From NCBI RefSeq assembly GCF_024519315.1, contig NZ_JANIIC010000055.1:17317-81316 (forward strand): a stretch of 64,000 bases of DNA, read 5' to 3'. The position numbers were made by a program, and so were the translations under genes. Origin of the DNA: Streptomyces malaysiensis subsp. samsunensis. GTDB taxonomy: Bacteria > Actinomycetota > Actinomycetes > Streptomycetales > Streptomycetaceae. Shown here piece after piece: positions 1 to 7,027 of this stretch. Every line of letters starts with the position of its first letter. The first letter of the stretch is position 1. Under the pieces are notes generated by a model. It worked only from the letters and a program-made list of their open reading frames with translations, searched no databases and was not told the origin of the DNA.

Positions 1-299
1 ACGCCGGGCACGTGGACACGGTCCAGCTGTACGCGCCCCGTCTGGACCCCTACCAGGGCTATCCGGAGGCGTACGAGACCCGGTACGCGCCCCCGGTGCA
101 CGTGCCCCAGCAGCAGCGCACCCTGGAGCGGCCGCGCCCGCGGCAGGCACCCGACCGGGGCTCCCAGGACCCCTGGCCCGCGGTGGTACCGGCGCCCGAC
201 TCCCCGCAGCCCCGCGGCCTGTTCGAGCCGCGCGTCCCGCCCGCCCCGCCCGCCGACGACTCCCAGCAGTGGCAGAACCCAGGAGAGCAGCACCGTTGA
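1..299 (+). CDS. 3' end of a gene cut by the window edge, probably PgsB-like poly-gamma-glutamate ligase
   Basis: The frame is open from the first bases and ends at TGA 297-299, so this is the C-terminal part of a larger protein. The visible stretch is Pro/Arg/Gln-rich and carries no recognisable motif. Its stop overlaps the TTG start of the next gene, a PgsC/CapC-family membrane protein. In known poly-gamma-glutamate operons the Mur-ligase-like PgsB/CapB lies directly before PgsC/CapC, so PgsB is the most likely identity. That is inference from context only. A GTG at 12 is in frame but is unlikely to be the true start. Confidence 0.45.
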   Translation, partial: AGHVDTVQLYAPRLDPYQGYPEAYETRYAPPVHVPQQQRTLERPRPRQAPDRGSQDPWPAVVPAPDSPQPRGLFEPRVPPAPPADDSQQWQNPGEQHR

Positions 300-778
300 T
301 CCCCTCCGTCCTCACCCCCGAGATCGCGGCCATCGGCATCGCGATCGGGCTGCTCTTCTCGCTGGTCTGCTACCTGACCACCAACCTCTCGCCCGGCGGC
401 ATGATCACCCCGGGCTGGCTGGCGCTGACCCTCGTCGAGGACCTTCAGCGGGCCGCGATGGTGGTCGGCGTGACGGTGCTCACCTACGTGGGCACGCTGC
501 TGATGCAGAAGTTCGTGATCCTCTACGGCAAGCGGCTCTTCGCCGCGGTCGTGCTGCTCGGGGTGACGCTCCAGGCGACGGTGATGATCATCCTGTCGCT
601 GGAGTTCCCGCTGATGTACGCGAACCAGACCCTCGGCTTCATCGTGCCCGGCCTGATCGCCTACCAGCTGGTCCGCCAGCCCCGGGGGGCCACCCTGCTG
701 TCCACCGGCTCGGTGACGCTGATGGCCTATGTCGTCCTCACCGCCGGAATCCTCCTCGGCGTCATGCCGTCCGCCTGA
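296..778 (+). CDS. pgsC: PgsC/CapC-family poly-gamma-glutamate biosynthesis membrane protein
   Basis: A small integral membrane protein of about 160 residues with several hydrophobic segments (near residues 5-27, 55-75, 85-108 and 115-160), matching the length and topology of CapC/PgsC. In Bacillus this protein is the membrane partner of the PgsB ligase in making or exporting poly-gamma-glutamate. I place the start at TTG 296, which overlaps the upstream stop by 4 nt and has AGGAG at 281-285. An in-frame ATG at 269 would overlap the previous gene by 31 nt and lacks a well-placed ribosome site. The gene is translationally coupled to its neighbours. The usual third partner PgsA/CapA is absent; an NlpC/P60 protein follows instead. 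Confidence 0.75.
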   Translation: MIPSVLTPEIAAIGIAIGLLFSLVCYLTTNLSPGGMITPGWLALTLVEDLQRAAMVVGVTVLTYVGTLLMQKFVILYGKRLFAAVVLLGVTLQATVMIILSLEFPLMYANQTLGFIVPGLIAYQLVRQPRGATLLSTGSVTLMAYVVLTAGILLGVMPSA

Positions 779-799
779 CCCACCACCGGAGCCGATCGC

Positions 800-1861
800 A
801 TGCCACCCAAGAAGAAACGTCCCGTCCTCCACGCCGTCACTGTGCTCGCGCTGCTCGGCGCCAGCGGCTATCTGACCGTGGAGCTGCGGAAGGACGAGCA
901 GGACAAGACGCCCGCCACACAGGCCGTCATCGACGAGCCGAATCTGGAGAACGGCACCGGCCAGCAGAGCGGCAAGCAGACCTGGGAGCGTCTGAAGAAC
1001 CCCGACCGCACCATCCTGCGCGGCGACAACGGCCAGATCCTCGCCACCTTCACCGACCACGCCCGCACCGCCACCCTGCGCGGCCCCTCCCGCACCTTCA
1101 GCGAGCCCGCCAACACCAAGTCCAAGGTGATCACCGAGGACTGGGTGCGGCTGATGCCGGAGCCGTGGACCAAGGGCGCCGAGAAGGAACAGTGGTTCAA
1201 GGACTGGTTCAAGGAGAACTACGGCAGCAAGAAGGAGGACCTCTTCGCGATCGCCTTCCAGTATGTGCAGGGCGCGCCGGTCAAGAAGGACGCCCAGGGC
1301 ATCCCGTACGCGGGCGACGCGGTCTTCGGACCGTTCAAACCGGACGGCGTGGACCGGCTGGAGCAGAACGACTTCTTCGACTACCTCGGCATCTCCTACA
1401 CCTTCCGCGACGGCACCACACTGGCCGCGCGCAAGGAGCGCTACCGGGCGCTGGACTGCTCCGGATTCATCCGCATGGTGTTCGGCTACCGTGCCCGCTA
1501 CCCCCTGATGGCCAGCAACGCCCTCGGCGACGGCCTGCCGCGCACCGCCAACGGCATGGCCCGTTCCAAGGTCGGCGTCGACATCATCAAGATCCAGGGC
1601 CCGGACCCCTGGTACACCCGGCCCACCAAGATCGACGTTCTCCAACCGGGCGACCTGCTGTTCTTCAAGATGGACCACCGCACGGGCAACCATATGGACC
1701 ATGTCGCCCTGTACCTGGGGCTGGACACCGACGGCCACCGGGTGTTCGTCTCCAGCCGCAAGGAGCAGAACGGCCCCACCATCGGCGACAACGGCGGTGT
1801 CTCCCGGATCGACGGCAACGGCTTCTACGCGGGGCTCTTCCGCAGCGCCAAGCGCCTCTGA
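800..1861 (+). CDS. Membrane-anchored NlpC/P60-family hydrolase
   Basis: A 353-residue protein with a basic N-terminus (PPKKKRP) and one hydrophobic segment at about residues 8-24, then an extracytoplasmic region. The NlpC/P60 cysteine-peptidase core is in the C-terminal half: the catalytic Cys is in the ALDCSGF motif near residue 218 and the His is in MDHVALYLG near residue 300, preceded by LQPGDLLFF. The family usually cuts gamma-D-Glu-containing cell-wall peptides, and some members cut poly-gamma-glutamate. It follows the PgsC-like gene by 21 nt in an apparent operon, so trimming or releasing the polymer is a reasonable but unproven role. GGAG lies just upstream of the ATG. Confidence 0.72.
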   Translation: MPPKKKRPVLHAVTVLALLGASGYLTVELRKDEQDKTPATQAVIDEPNLENGTGQQSGKQTWERLKNPDRTILRGDNGQILATFTDHARTATLRGPSRTFSEPANTKSKVITEDWVRLMPEPWTKGAEKEQWFKDWFKENYGSKKEDLFAIAFQYVQGAPVKKDAQGIPYAGDAVFGPFKPDGVDRLEQNDFFDYLGISYTFRDGTTLAARKERYRALDCSGFIRMVFGYRARYPLMASNALGDGLPRTANGMARSKVGVDIIKIQGPDPWYTRPTKIDVLQPGDLLFFKMDHRTGNHMDHVALYLGLDTDGHRVFVSSRKEQNGPTIGDNGGVSRIDGNGFYAGLFRSAKRL

Positions 1862-1870
1862 GGCGCCCGA

Positions 1871-1894
1871 GCGCTCCGCTGGAAGTGCCCTGAC
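1871..1894. repeat. Interspersed 24-bp repeat, copy 1
   Basis: This stretch starts GCGCTCCGCTGGAAGT and matches 43835-43858 at 23 of 24 positions. Both copies lie just after a coding region. Its function is unknown; it may be part of a dispersed repeat family. Confidence 0.6.
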
Positions 1895-1929
1895 CGCCGT
1901 CACCGCCTTCCGCCGATCCACCCAGCGGA

Positions 1930-2029
1930 AAAATCGGACTGAATCCGGGCAAAAGTTTTCTGCGTGGCGTTAGACTTTAACGGCTCGTTTCCTTGTAGCG
2001 TTCGTGTTTATGCGGGTAGGTTCGGCGCC
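1930..2029 (+). promoter_or_regulatory. A+T-rich promoter region of furA-katG
   Basis: The 100 bp before furA are clearly richer in A and T than the rest of the window. They include AAAAATCGG, AAAAGTTTTC and TTAGACTTTAA, with TAGACT at 1971-1976 as a possible -10 element. Streptomyces FurA/FurS is known to bind its own promoter region and control furA and the linked catalase-peroxidase gene, so an operator here is expected. I could not define an exact palindrome. Confidence 0.4.
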
Positions 2030-2470
2030 ATGACCGCATCCCAGACTCCGACCACTGCCGAGGAGCTGCGCGGTGTCGGCCTGCGGGTGACGGCCGCCCG
2101 TGTCGCGCTGCTCGAAACCGTCCGGGGTGGTGATCACCTCGGCGTCGAGGCGATCGCCTCCGGGGTACGCGATCGCGTCGGCCATATCTCCCTCCAGGCC
2201 GTGTACGAGGCCCTCCACGCGCTGACCGCCGCGGGGCTCGTACGCCGCATCGAACCGGCCGGCCACCCCGTCCGGTTCGAGGGACGCGTCGGGGACAACC
2301 ACCACCACCTCGTGTGCAGGTCGTGTGGTGCCGTCGCCGATGTCGACTGCGCCGCCGGTGAGGCGCCCTGCCTCACCGCGTCCGATGACCGCGGCTTCTC
2401 CGTCGACGAGGCCGAGGTCATCTACTGGGGCCTGTGCCCCCACTGTTCCACCGCCACCACGAGTTTCTGA
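2030..2470 (+). CDS. furA: Fur-family redox/metal repressor (FurA/FurS)
   Basis: A 146-residue Fur-family protein. The N-terminal winged helix is followed by the metal-binding stretch DNHHHLVCRSCG and two Cys pairs (CRSC near residue 98, CPHC near 137) that bind structural zinc. It lies 33 nt before katG on the same strand. In Streptomyces, FurA/FurS represses its own operon and the adjacent catalase-peroxidase gene and is released by peroxide through Cys oxidation. The start is ATG 2030; an upstream in-frame codon at 1964 would place translation inside the A+T-rich promoter region. Confidence 0.9.
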   Translation: MTASQTPTTAEELRGVGLRVTAARVALLETVRGGDHLGVEAIASGVRDRVGHISLQAVYEALHALTAAGLVRRIEPAGHPVRFEGRVGDNHHHLVCRSCGAVADVDCAAGEAPCLTASDDRGFSVDEAEVIYWGLCPHCSTATTSF

Positions 2471-2503
2471 GCACCATGATCCGCCCAGCTTGGAAGGATT
2501 CCC

Positions 2504-4717
2504 ATGTCCGAGAACCATGAGGCAATCGTCGTAGACGCGAAGACGGGGGAGGCGGGGGGCTGCCCGGTCGCGCATGGCCGCGCTCCGCATCCGACTCAGG
2601 GGGGCGGCAACCGTCAGTGGTGGCCGGATCGGCTCAATCTGAAGATCCTTGCCAAGAATCCCGCCGTGGCGAACCCGCTCAATGAGGGGTTCGACTACGC
2701 CGAGGCGTTCAAGGCGCTCGACCTCGCGGCGGTCAAGCAGGACATCGCCGGGGTGCTGACCACCTCGCAGGACTGGTGGCCTGCCGATTTCGGCAACTAC
2801 GGCCCGCTGATGATCCGTATGGCCTGGCACAGCGCCGGGACCTACCGCATCAGCGACGGCCGCGGCGGCGCCGGTGCCGGTCAGCAGCGCTTCGCCCCGC
2901 TCAACAGCTGGCCGGACAACGCCAGCCTGGACAAGGCCCGCCGGCTGCTGTGGCCGGTCAAGAAGAAGTACGGCCAGAGCATCTCCTGGGCCGACCTCAT
3001 GGTCCTCACCGGCAATGTCGCCCTGGAGCAGATGGGCTTTACGACCTTCGGCTTCGGCGGTGGCCGTGAGGACGTCTGGGAGGCCGAGGAGGACGTCTAC
3101 TGGGGCCCGGAGACCATCTGGCTCGACGACCAGCGCTACACCGGCGACCGCGAGCTGGAGAACCCGCTCGGCGCGGTCCAGATGGGCCTGATCTACGTCA
3201 ACCCGGAGGGCCCCAACGGCAACCCGGACCCGATCGCCGCGGCCCGCGACATCCGTGAGACGTTCCGCCGGATGGCGATGAACGACGAGGAGACCGTGGC
3301 CCTCATCGCCGGTGGCCACACCTTCGGCAAGACCCACGGCGCCGGCCCCGCGGACGCTGTCGGCCCGGACCCGGAGGCCGCCCCGATGGAGCAGCTGGGC
3401 CTGGGCTGGAAGAGCAGCCACGGCACGGGCGTGGGCAAGGACGCCATCACCAGTGGCCTCGAGGTCACCTGGACCACCACCCCGACCCAGTGGAGCAACG
3501 GGTTCTTCAAGAACCTCTTCGAGTACGAGTACGAGCTCACCCAGAGCCCGGCCGGCGCCAACCAGTGGGTGGCCAAGGACGCCCCGGAGATCGTCCCGGA
3601 CGCCTTCGACGCGGACAAGAAGCAGCGCCCGACGATGCTCACCACCGACCTGTCGCTGCGCTTCGACCCGATCTACGAGCCGATCTCCCGCCGGTTCTAC
3701 GAGAACCCGGAGGAGTTCGCGGACGCCTTCGCCCGCGCCTGGTACAAGCTGACCCACCGCGACATGGGCCCCAAGTCGCTGTACCTCGGCCCGGAGGTCC
3801 CGGAGGAGACCCTGCTGTGGCAGGACCCGCTGCCCGGGGCCGAGGGCGAGGCCGTCGACGCCGCCGATGTCACGGCGCTCAAGGCCAAGATCCTCGACTC
3901 CGGTCTGACCGTCTCGCAGCTGGTCGGCGCCGCATGGGCCTCGGCCGCCACCTTCCGCGGCAGCGACAAGCGCGGCGGCGCCAACGGCGCCCGGATCCGC
4001 CTGGAGCCGCAGCGCGGCTGGGAGGTCAACAACCCCGACGAGCTCGCGCAGGTCCTGCGGACCCTCGAGGGCATCCAGGGCGAGTTCAACTCCGGCGCCA
4101 AGAAGGTCTCCCTGGCCGACCTGATCGTCCTCGGCGGCTCCGCCGCCGTGGAGAAGGCCGCCAAGGACGCCGGCTTCGACGTCGAGGTGGCCTTCTCCCC
4201 GGGCCGTGTGGACGCGACCGAGGAGCACACCGACGCCGAGTCGTTCGCCGCGCTGGAGCCGACGTACGACGGGTTCCGCAACTACCTCGGCAAGGGCCAC
4301 CGGCTGCCGGCCGAGTACCTGCTGCTGGACCGGGCCAACCTGCTCACCCTCAGCGCCCCCGAGACGACCGTCCTGGTCGGTGGCCTGCGCGTCCTGGGCG
4401 CCAACCACAACGGTTCGAAGCACGGTGTCCTCACCGAGACCCCGGGCAGGCTGACCAACGACTTCTTCGTCAACCTGCTCGACCTGGACACGACCTGGAA
4501 GTCCACCTCCGAGGACCACAACACCTTCGAGGGCCGTGACTCCTCGGGCACGGTCAAGTGGACCGGCACCCGCGCCGACCTCGTCTTCGGCTCCAACTCC
4601 GAACTGCGCGCCCTCGCGGAGGTCTACGCGAGCGACGACGCCAAGGAGAAGTTCGTGAACGACTTCGTCGCGGCATGGGTCAAGGTCATGAACCTGGACC
4701 GGTTCGACCTCGTCTGA
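2504..4717 (+). CDS. katG: Catalase-peroxidase KatG
   Basis: At 737 residues this is the usual length of a two-domain haem catalase-peroxidase, which breaks down H2O2 and oxidises aromatic donors in the cytoplasm. The distal site is seen in IRMAWHSAGTYR near residues 102-113 (Arg, Trp, His). The Tyr of the Met-Tyr-Trp crosslink is in GLIYVNPEGPNG and the Met is in RRMAMNDEE. The proximal His is in AGGHTFGKTHGA near residue 270. The C-terminal inactive repeat of the domain begins near residue 430. GGAAGGA at 2492-2498 supports ATG 2504. It forms an operon with furA and is closed by a strong hairpin at 4734-4767. Confidence 0.97.
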   Translation: MSENHEAIVVDAKTGEAGGCPVAHGRAPHPTQGGGNRQWWPDRLNLKILAKNPAVANPLNEGFDYAEAFKALDLAAVKQDIAGVLTTSQDWWPADFGNYGPLMIRMAWHSAGTYRISDGRGGAGAGQQRFAPLNSWPDNASLDKARRLLWPVKKKYGQSISWADLMVLTGNVALEQMGFTTFGFGGGREDVWEAEEDVYWGPETIWLDDQRYTGDRELENPLGAVQMGLIYVNPEGPNGNPDPIAAARDIRETFRRMAMNDEETVALIAGGHTFGKTHGAGPADAVGPDPEAAPMEQLGLGWKSSHGTGVGKDAITSGLEVTWTTTPTQWSNGFFKNLFEYEYELTQSPAGANQWVAKDAPEIVPDAFDADKKQRPTMLTTDLSLRFDPIYEPISRRFYENPEEFADAFARAWYKLTHRDMGPKSLYLGPEVPEETLLWQDPLPGAEGEAVDAADVTALKAKILDSGLTVSQLVGAAWASAATFRGSDKRGGANGARIRLEPQRGWEVNNPDELAQVLRTLEGIQGEFNSGAKKVSLADLIVLGGSAAVEKAAKDAGFDVEVAFSPGRVDATEEHTDAESFAALEPTYDGFRNYLGKGHRLPAEYLLLDRANLLTLSAPETTVLVGGLRVLGANHNGSKHGVLTETPGRLTNDFFVNLLDLDTTWKSTSEDHNTFEGRDSSGTVKWTGTRADLVFGSNSELRALAEVYASDDAKEKFVNDFVAAWVKVMNLDRFDLV

Positions 4718-4733
4718 TCCGTTCCGAACACAC

Positions 4734-4767
4734 CGTCCAGGCCGGTCCGCGAGGGCCGGCCTGGACG
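4734..4767 (+). terminator. Hairpin terminator after katG
   Basis: A perfect 12-bp inverted repeat (CGTCCAGGCCGG and its complement) around a 10-nt loop, starting 17 nt after the katG stop. There is no run of T, as is common in Streptomyces. Confidence 0.75.
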
Positions 4768-4904
4768 CCGTTCCGGGCCCCACCGGGCCCGCGGACACGC
4801 TTTGCCATCTCTTTACAACGCGCCGCGGCGCTGCCTCGTCTCTCAGCTCGATCCGTAATTCAGCCCGCCGACCACCGGGCGGACCGACGAAAGAGAGCGA
4901 TTCC

Positions 4905-5279
4905 ATGCGCCGCACTGTTCTCAGCGCGATGACCCTCGCGTGCACCGCCGTACTGGCGAGCACCGCGCCCGCGTTCGCCGACGAGGCGTCCCCGGTCCCC
5001 AGCGCCCCCGCCGCCGAAGCCACCCCGGCGCCACGCGCGGAACCGACCCGCGGATCGGCCAGGGCCGTCCCGGTCCCGAGGGAGGAACCGGCCCAGAAGC
5101 GGGACCGCGGCCAGGTCGCCGTCGTGCCGGAGGGCGCGCCGGACACCGGAGTGACCGCCACGTCCGCCGGATCCGGGTCCGGGTCCGAGGGCGCGCTGAT
5201 CGGCGGGGGCGCCGCCGCGGTGCTCGCCGCGGGCGGTGCGGCGGTCCTCGTCGTCCGCCGCCGGGCGACCGGGGCATGA
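4905..5279 (+). CDS. Small secreted protein with sortase-type C-terminus
   Basis: 124 residues with a Sec signal peptide (MRRTVLSAMTLACTAVLAS, cleavage near AFA-DE at 26). A Pro/Ala/Glu/Arg-rich linker follows, then GAPDTG near residue 80, a Gly/Ser stretch, a hydrophobic helix at about 99-117 and a short Arg-rich tail. This is the architecture of a sortase substrate, although the motif departs from the standard LAXTG or LPXTG. Its stop overlaps the start of a class F-type sortase gene by 4 nt (ATGA), so the two are almost certainly enzyme and substrate or partner. Confidence 0.7.
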   Translation: MRRTVLSAMTLACTAVLASTAPAFADEASPVPSAPAAEATPAPRAEPTRGSARAVPVPREEPAQKRDRGQVAVVPEGAPDTGVTATSAGSGSGSEGALIGGGAAAVLAAGGAAVLVVRRRATGA

Positions 5280-5890
5280 CCCCGTTCTCCAGGCGCGCCT
5301 TCACCGCCGCGGCTGCGGCCTCGCTGCTGGCCGGCTGCGGCGGCCACCCCGCCGGGCGGACCACGGCCGCACCGAGCACCGGGGGGAGGCCACCGTCCTC
5401 GCCCTCCCCTGCGAAGGCGGCGCGTCCCCTGGGGCGTTCGGTCCCGGTCAGGCTGCTGATCCCGGCCATCGGCGTCGACACCCCGGTCATCCGGCTGGGG
5501 CTGGCACCGGACGGACGGGTGCAGGTGCCCCCGGTCACCGCGCACGACCGCGCGGGCTGGTACCGGCACTCGCCGACACCGGGGCAGGTCGGCCCGGCGG
5601 TCATCCTCGGCCATGTCACGGTCGGCTCCTTCGGCGACGGGGTCTTCCGTCATCTGACGGGGCTGCGCCGGGGCGACCGGGTCGTGGCGCGCCTGGAGAA
5701 CGGCACGGCGGCGGAGTTCGCCGTCACCGCCGTACGGACGGTGGCCAAGGCGGACTTCCCGGCGGACGACGTCTACGGTGACGTGGACCGTCCGGAGCTG
5801 CGGCTGATCACCTGTGGCGGCCCCCGCTCCGGCGACGGCTACCTCGACAACGTGATCGTCTTCGCCGCGCTGACCTCCGCCGGCCCCTGA
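5276..5890 (+). CDS. Class F-type sortase with lipoprotein-like signal
   Basis: 204 residues. The sortase core runs from about residue 55 (LLIPAIGVDTPVIRLGL) to the end, with catalytic His in ILGHVTV near residue 116, catalytic Cys in LITCGG near 182 and the terminal YLDNVIVFA strand. Sortases cut a C-terminal sorting motif and attach the protein to the cell wall. The N-terminus has a twin-Arg pattern (FSRRAF) and a lipobox (LLAGC near residue 20), which suggests lipid anchoring, whereas most sortases use a transmembrane helix. The start at 5276 overlaps the upstream stop. The usual catalytic Arg is not obvious before YLDN; the Arg of GGPRSG is a candidate. Confidence 0.8.
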   Translation: MTPFSRRAFTAAAAASLLAGCGGHPAGRTTAAPSTGGRPPSSPSPAKAARPLGRSVPVRLLIPAIGVDTPVIRLGLAPDGRVQVPPVTAHDRAGWYRHSPTPGQVGPAVILGHVTVGSFGDGVFRHLTGLRRGDRVVARLENGTAAEFAVTAVRTVAKADFPADDVYGDVDRPELRLITCGGPRSGDGYLDNVIVFAALTSAGP

Positions 5891-5899
5891 CCCACCTCT

Positions 5900-5941
5900 G
5901 GATCCCGGGCTCGCGGAACCATCGACGGCGGCCCGGGATCC
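5900..5941 (+). terminator. Hairpin terminator after sortase gene
   Basis: GGATCCCGGGC at 5900-5910 pairs perfectly with its complement at 5931-5941 across a 20-nt loop, 10 nt after the sortase stop. Confidence 0.65.
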
Positions 5942-5951
5942 TTTCCTCCGA

Positions 5952-6467
5952 GTGCCATCACGACCATGGAGCGCGTTGAAACGGTCCCGTGACAGGGCAG
6001 CGTCCGAGCTGTTCGCCGCCCTCTACCCGCGCCTCGCCGGCTGGTGCCGCCGTCTCGTCGACGACGACGAGACGGCGCACGAGATCGCCTCCGAGGCGTT
6101 CACCCGGCTCTGGGCCCGCTGGACGGCCGTGGAGGAGCCCCGTGGCTTCCTCTACGTCACCGCGGCCAACCTCGTTAGGGACCACTGGCGCAAGGTGGAG
6201 CGCGAGCGCAGGGCCATGCGCCGCGCCACCTCGGAAGCCGCCATCCGCCCCCATGCCGAACAGTCCGACCCCTCGGTGCGCCTGCTCGTGCAGTCGCTGC
6301 CGGAACGGCTGCGCGTTCCGATCCTGCTGCACTACTACGCTGACATGCCGATCCGGGAGGTGTCCGTACTGACCGGGCGCAAGGAAGGAACCGTCAAGGC
6401 CGATCTCCACGCGGCCCGGGAACTGCTCCGCGTCCACCTGAGGAGAAGCCTTGACTCCACGATTTGA
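5952..6467 (+). CDS. ECF-type RNA polymerase sigma factor
   Basis: 171 residues, typical of an ECF sigma factor with only regions 2 and 4. Region 2 covers about residues 15-80 (ASEAFTRLWARW, then RGFLYVTAANLVRDHWRK). Region 4 covers about 110-165 (PERLRVPILLHYYADMPIRE, then the helix-turn-helix GRKEGTVKADLHAARELLR). The gene overlaps the next one by 17 nt, the usual layout of a sigma factor with a membrane regulator. The start is uncertain: GTG 5952 or TTG 5976, the latter with a close GGAG. Confidence 0.85.
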   Translation: MPSRPWSALKRSRDRAASELFAALYPRLAGWCRRLVDDDETAHEIASEAFTRLWARWTAVEEPRGFLYVTAANLVRDHWRKVERERRAMRRATSEAAIRPHAEQSDPSVRLLVQSLPERLRVPILLHYYADMPIREVSVLTGRKEGTVKADLHAARELLRVHLRRSLDSTI

Positions 6468-6987
6468 CGACGGCCCGGAGTACGACGGCCCGGAGTACGA
6501 CGGGCTGGAGCCCTCACCCGAGGACCCCCTCGCGGTGATCCTGCGGCCCACCTCCGACCACCTCGGCCCGCCCCCCGGCCGGTACGAGGCGATCCGCCGC
6601 GCCGCGGCCCGCCGCAAGCTGCTGCGCACCGCGGCCGGGGTCGGCGTCTCCTGCGCCGTGGCGGCGCTCATCGCCCTGCCGCTCCGCATGACGGCACCCG
6701 AGACGCCCGCGCGCCCGACGGTCCCGCTGGCCCCGCCCACGACCGGGCCTACGGCGCCCCGGCTCCCGTCTGCACCGACCGGTCCATCGGTGTCGCCCAG
6801 CCCGTCGGCGCCGTCCGAGTCCCCAGGTCAGCGCCGCACCCGCGGGCCCCGCCAGACCGCCCGTCCCGAGGACGGCGCGACGGCCCCCATTCAACGGTCG
6901 GTGGCCCCGAGCTCCCCGGCGCGGGCCGTGCCGTCGGAGCGCCGCGGGGACGGCGTCCCCGCCCCCGAAAAGACGCGTCGGCCGTAA
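6451..6987 (+). CDS. Single-pass membrane protein, possible anti-sigma partner
   Basis: 178 residues. An acidic N-terminus has two GPEYDG repeats, then RYEAIRRAAARRKLLR, then one hydrophobic segment at about residues 66-82, then a Pro/Thr/Ser/Arg-rich outer tail. The TTG start at 6451 sits inside the sigma-factor gene with AGGAG at 6441-6445, so translation is coupled. The layout fits a membrane-bound regulator of the ECF factor, but no classical anti-sigma domain such as a HXXXCXXC zinc site is visible. The stop codon lies inside a terminator hairpin. Confidence 0.6.
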   Translation: MTPRFDDGPEYDGPEYDGLEPSPEDPLAVILRPTSDHLGPPPGRYEAIRRAAARRKLLRTAAGVGVSCAVAALIALPLRMTAPETPARPTVPLAPPTTGPTAPRLPSAPTGPSVSPSPSAPSESPGQRRTRGPRQTARPEDGATAPIQRSVAPSSPARAVPSERRGDGVPAPEKTRRP

Positions 6988-7016
6988 GGCGGCCCCCAGC
7001 GGGGCCCCTTACGGCC
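6980..7016. terminator. Bidirectional terminator between convergent genes
   Basis: GGCCGTAAGG pairs with CCTTACGGCC at 7007-7016, and an inner GGCCCC/GGGGCC pairing extends the stem. It lies between the plus-strand membrane protein, whose TAA is within the stem, and the minus-strand symporter. Confidence 0.7.
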
Positions 7017-7027
7017 GGTCCGTCCCG

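Noticed and set aside
59..5653. Very long minus-strand open frames at 59-1921 (620 codons) and 1970-5653 (1227 codons)
   Set aside because: They lie opposite pgsC, the NlpC/P60 gene, furA, katG and the sortase pair, all recognisable. High G+C leaves few stop codons on the opposite strand, and the translations are Arg/Gly/Asp/Val low-complexity without motifs.
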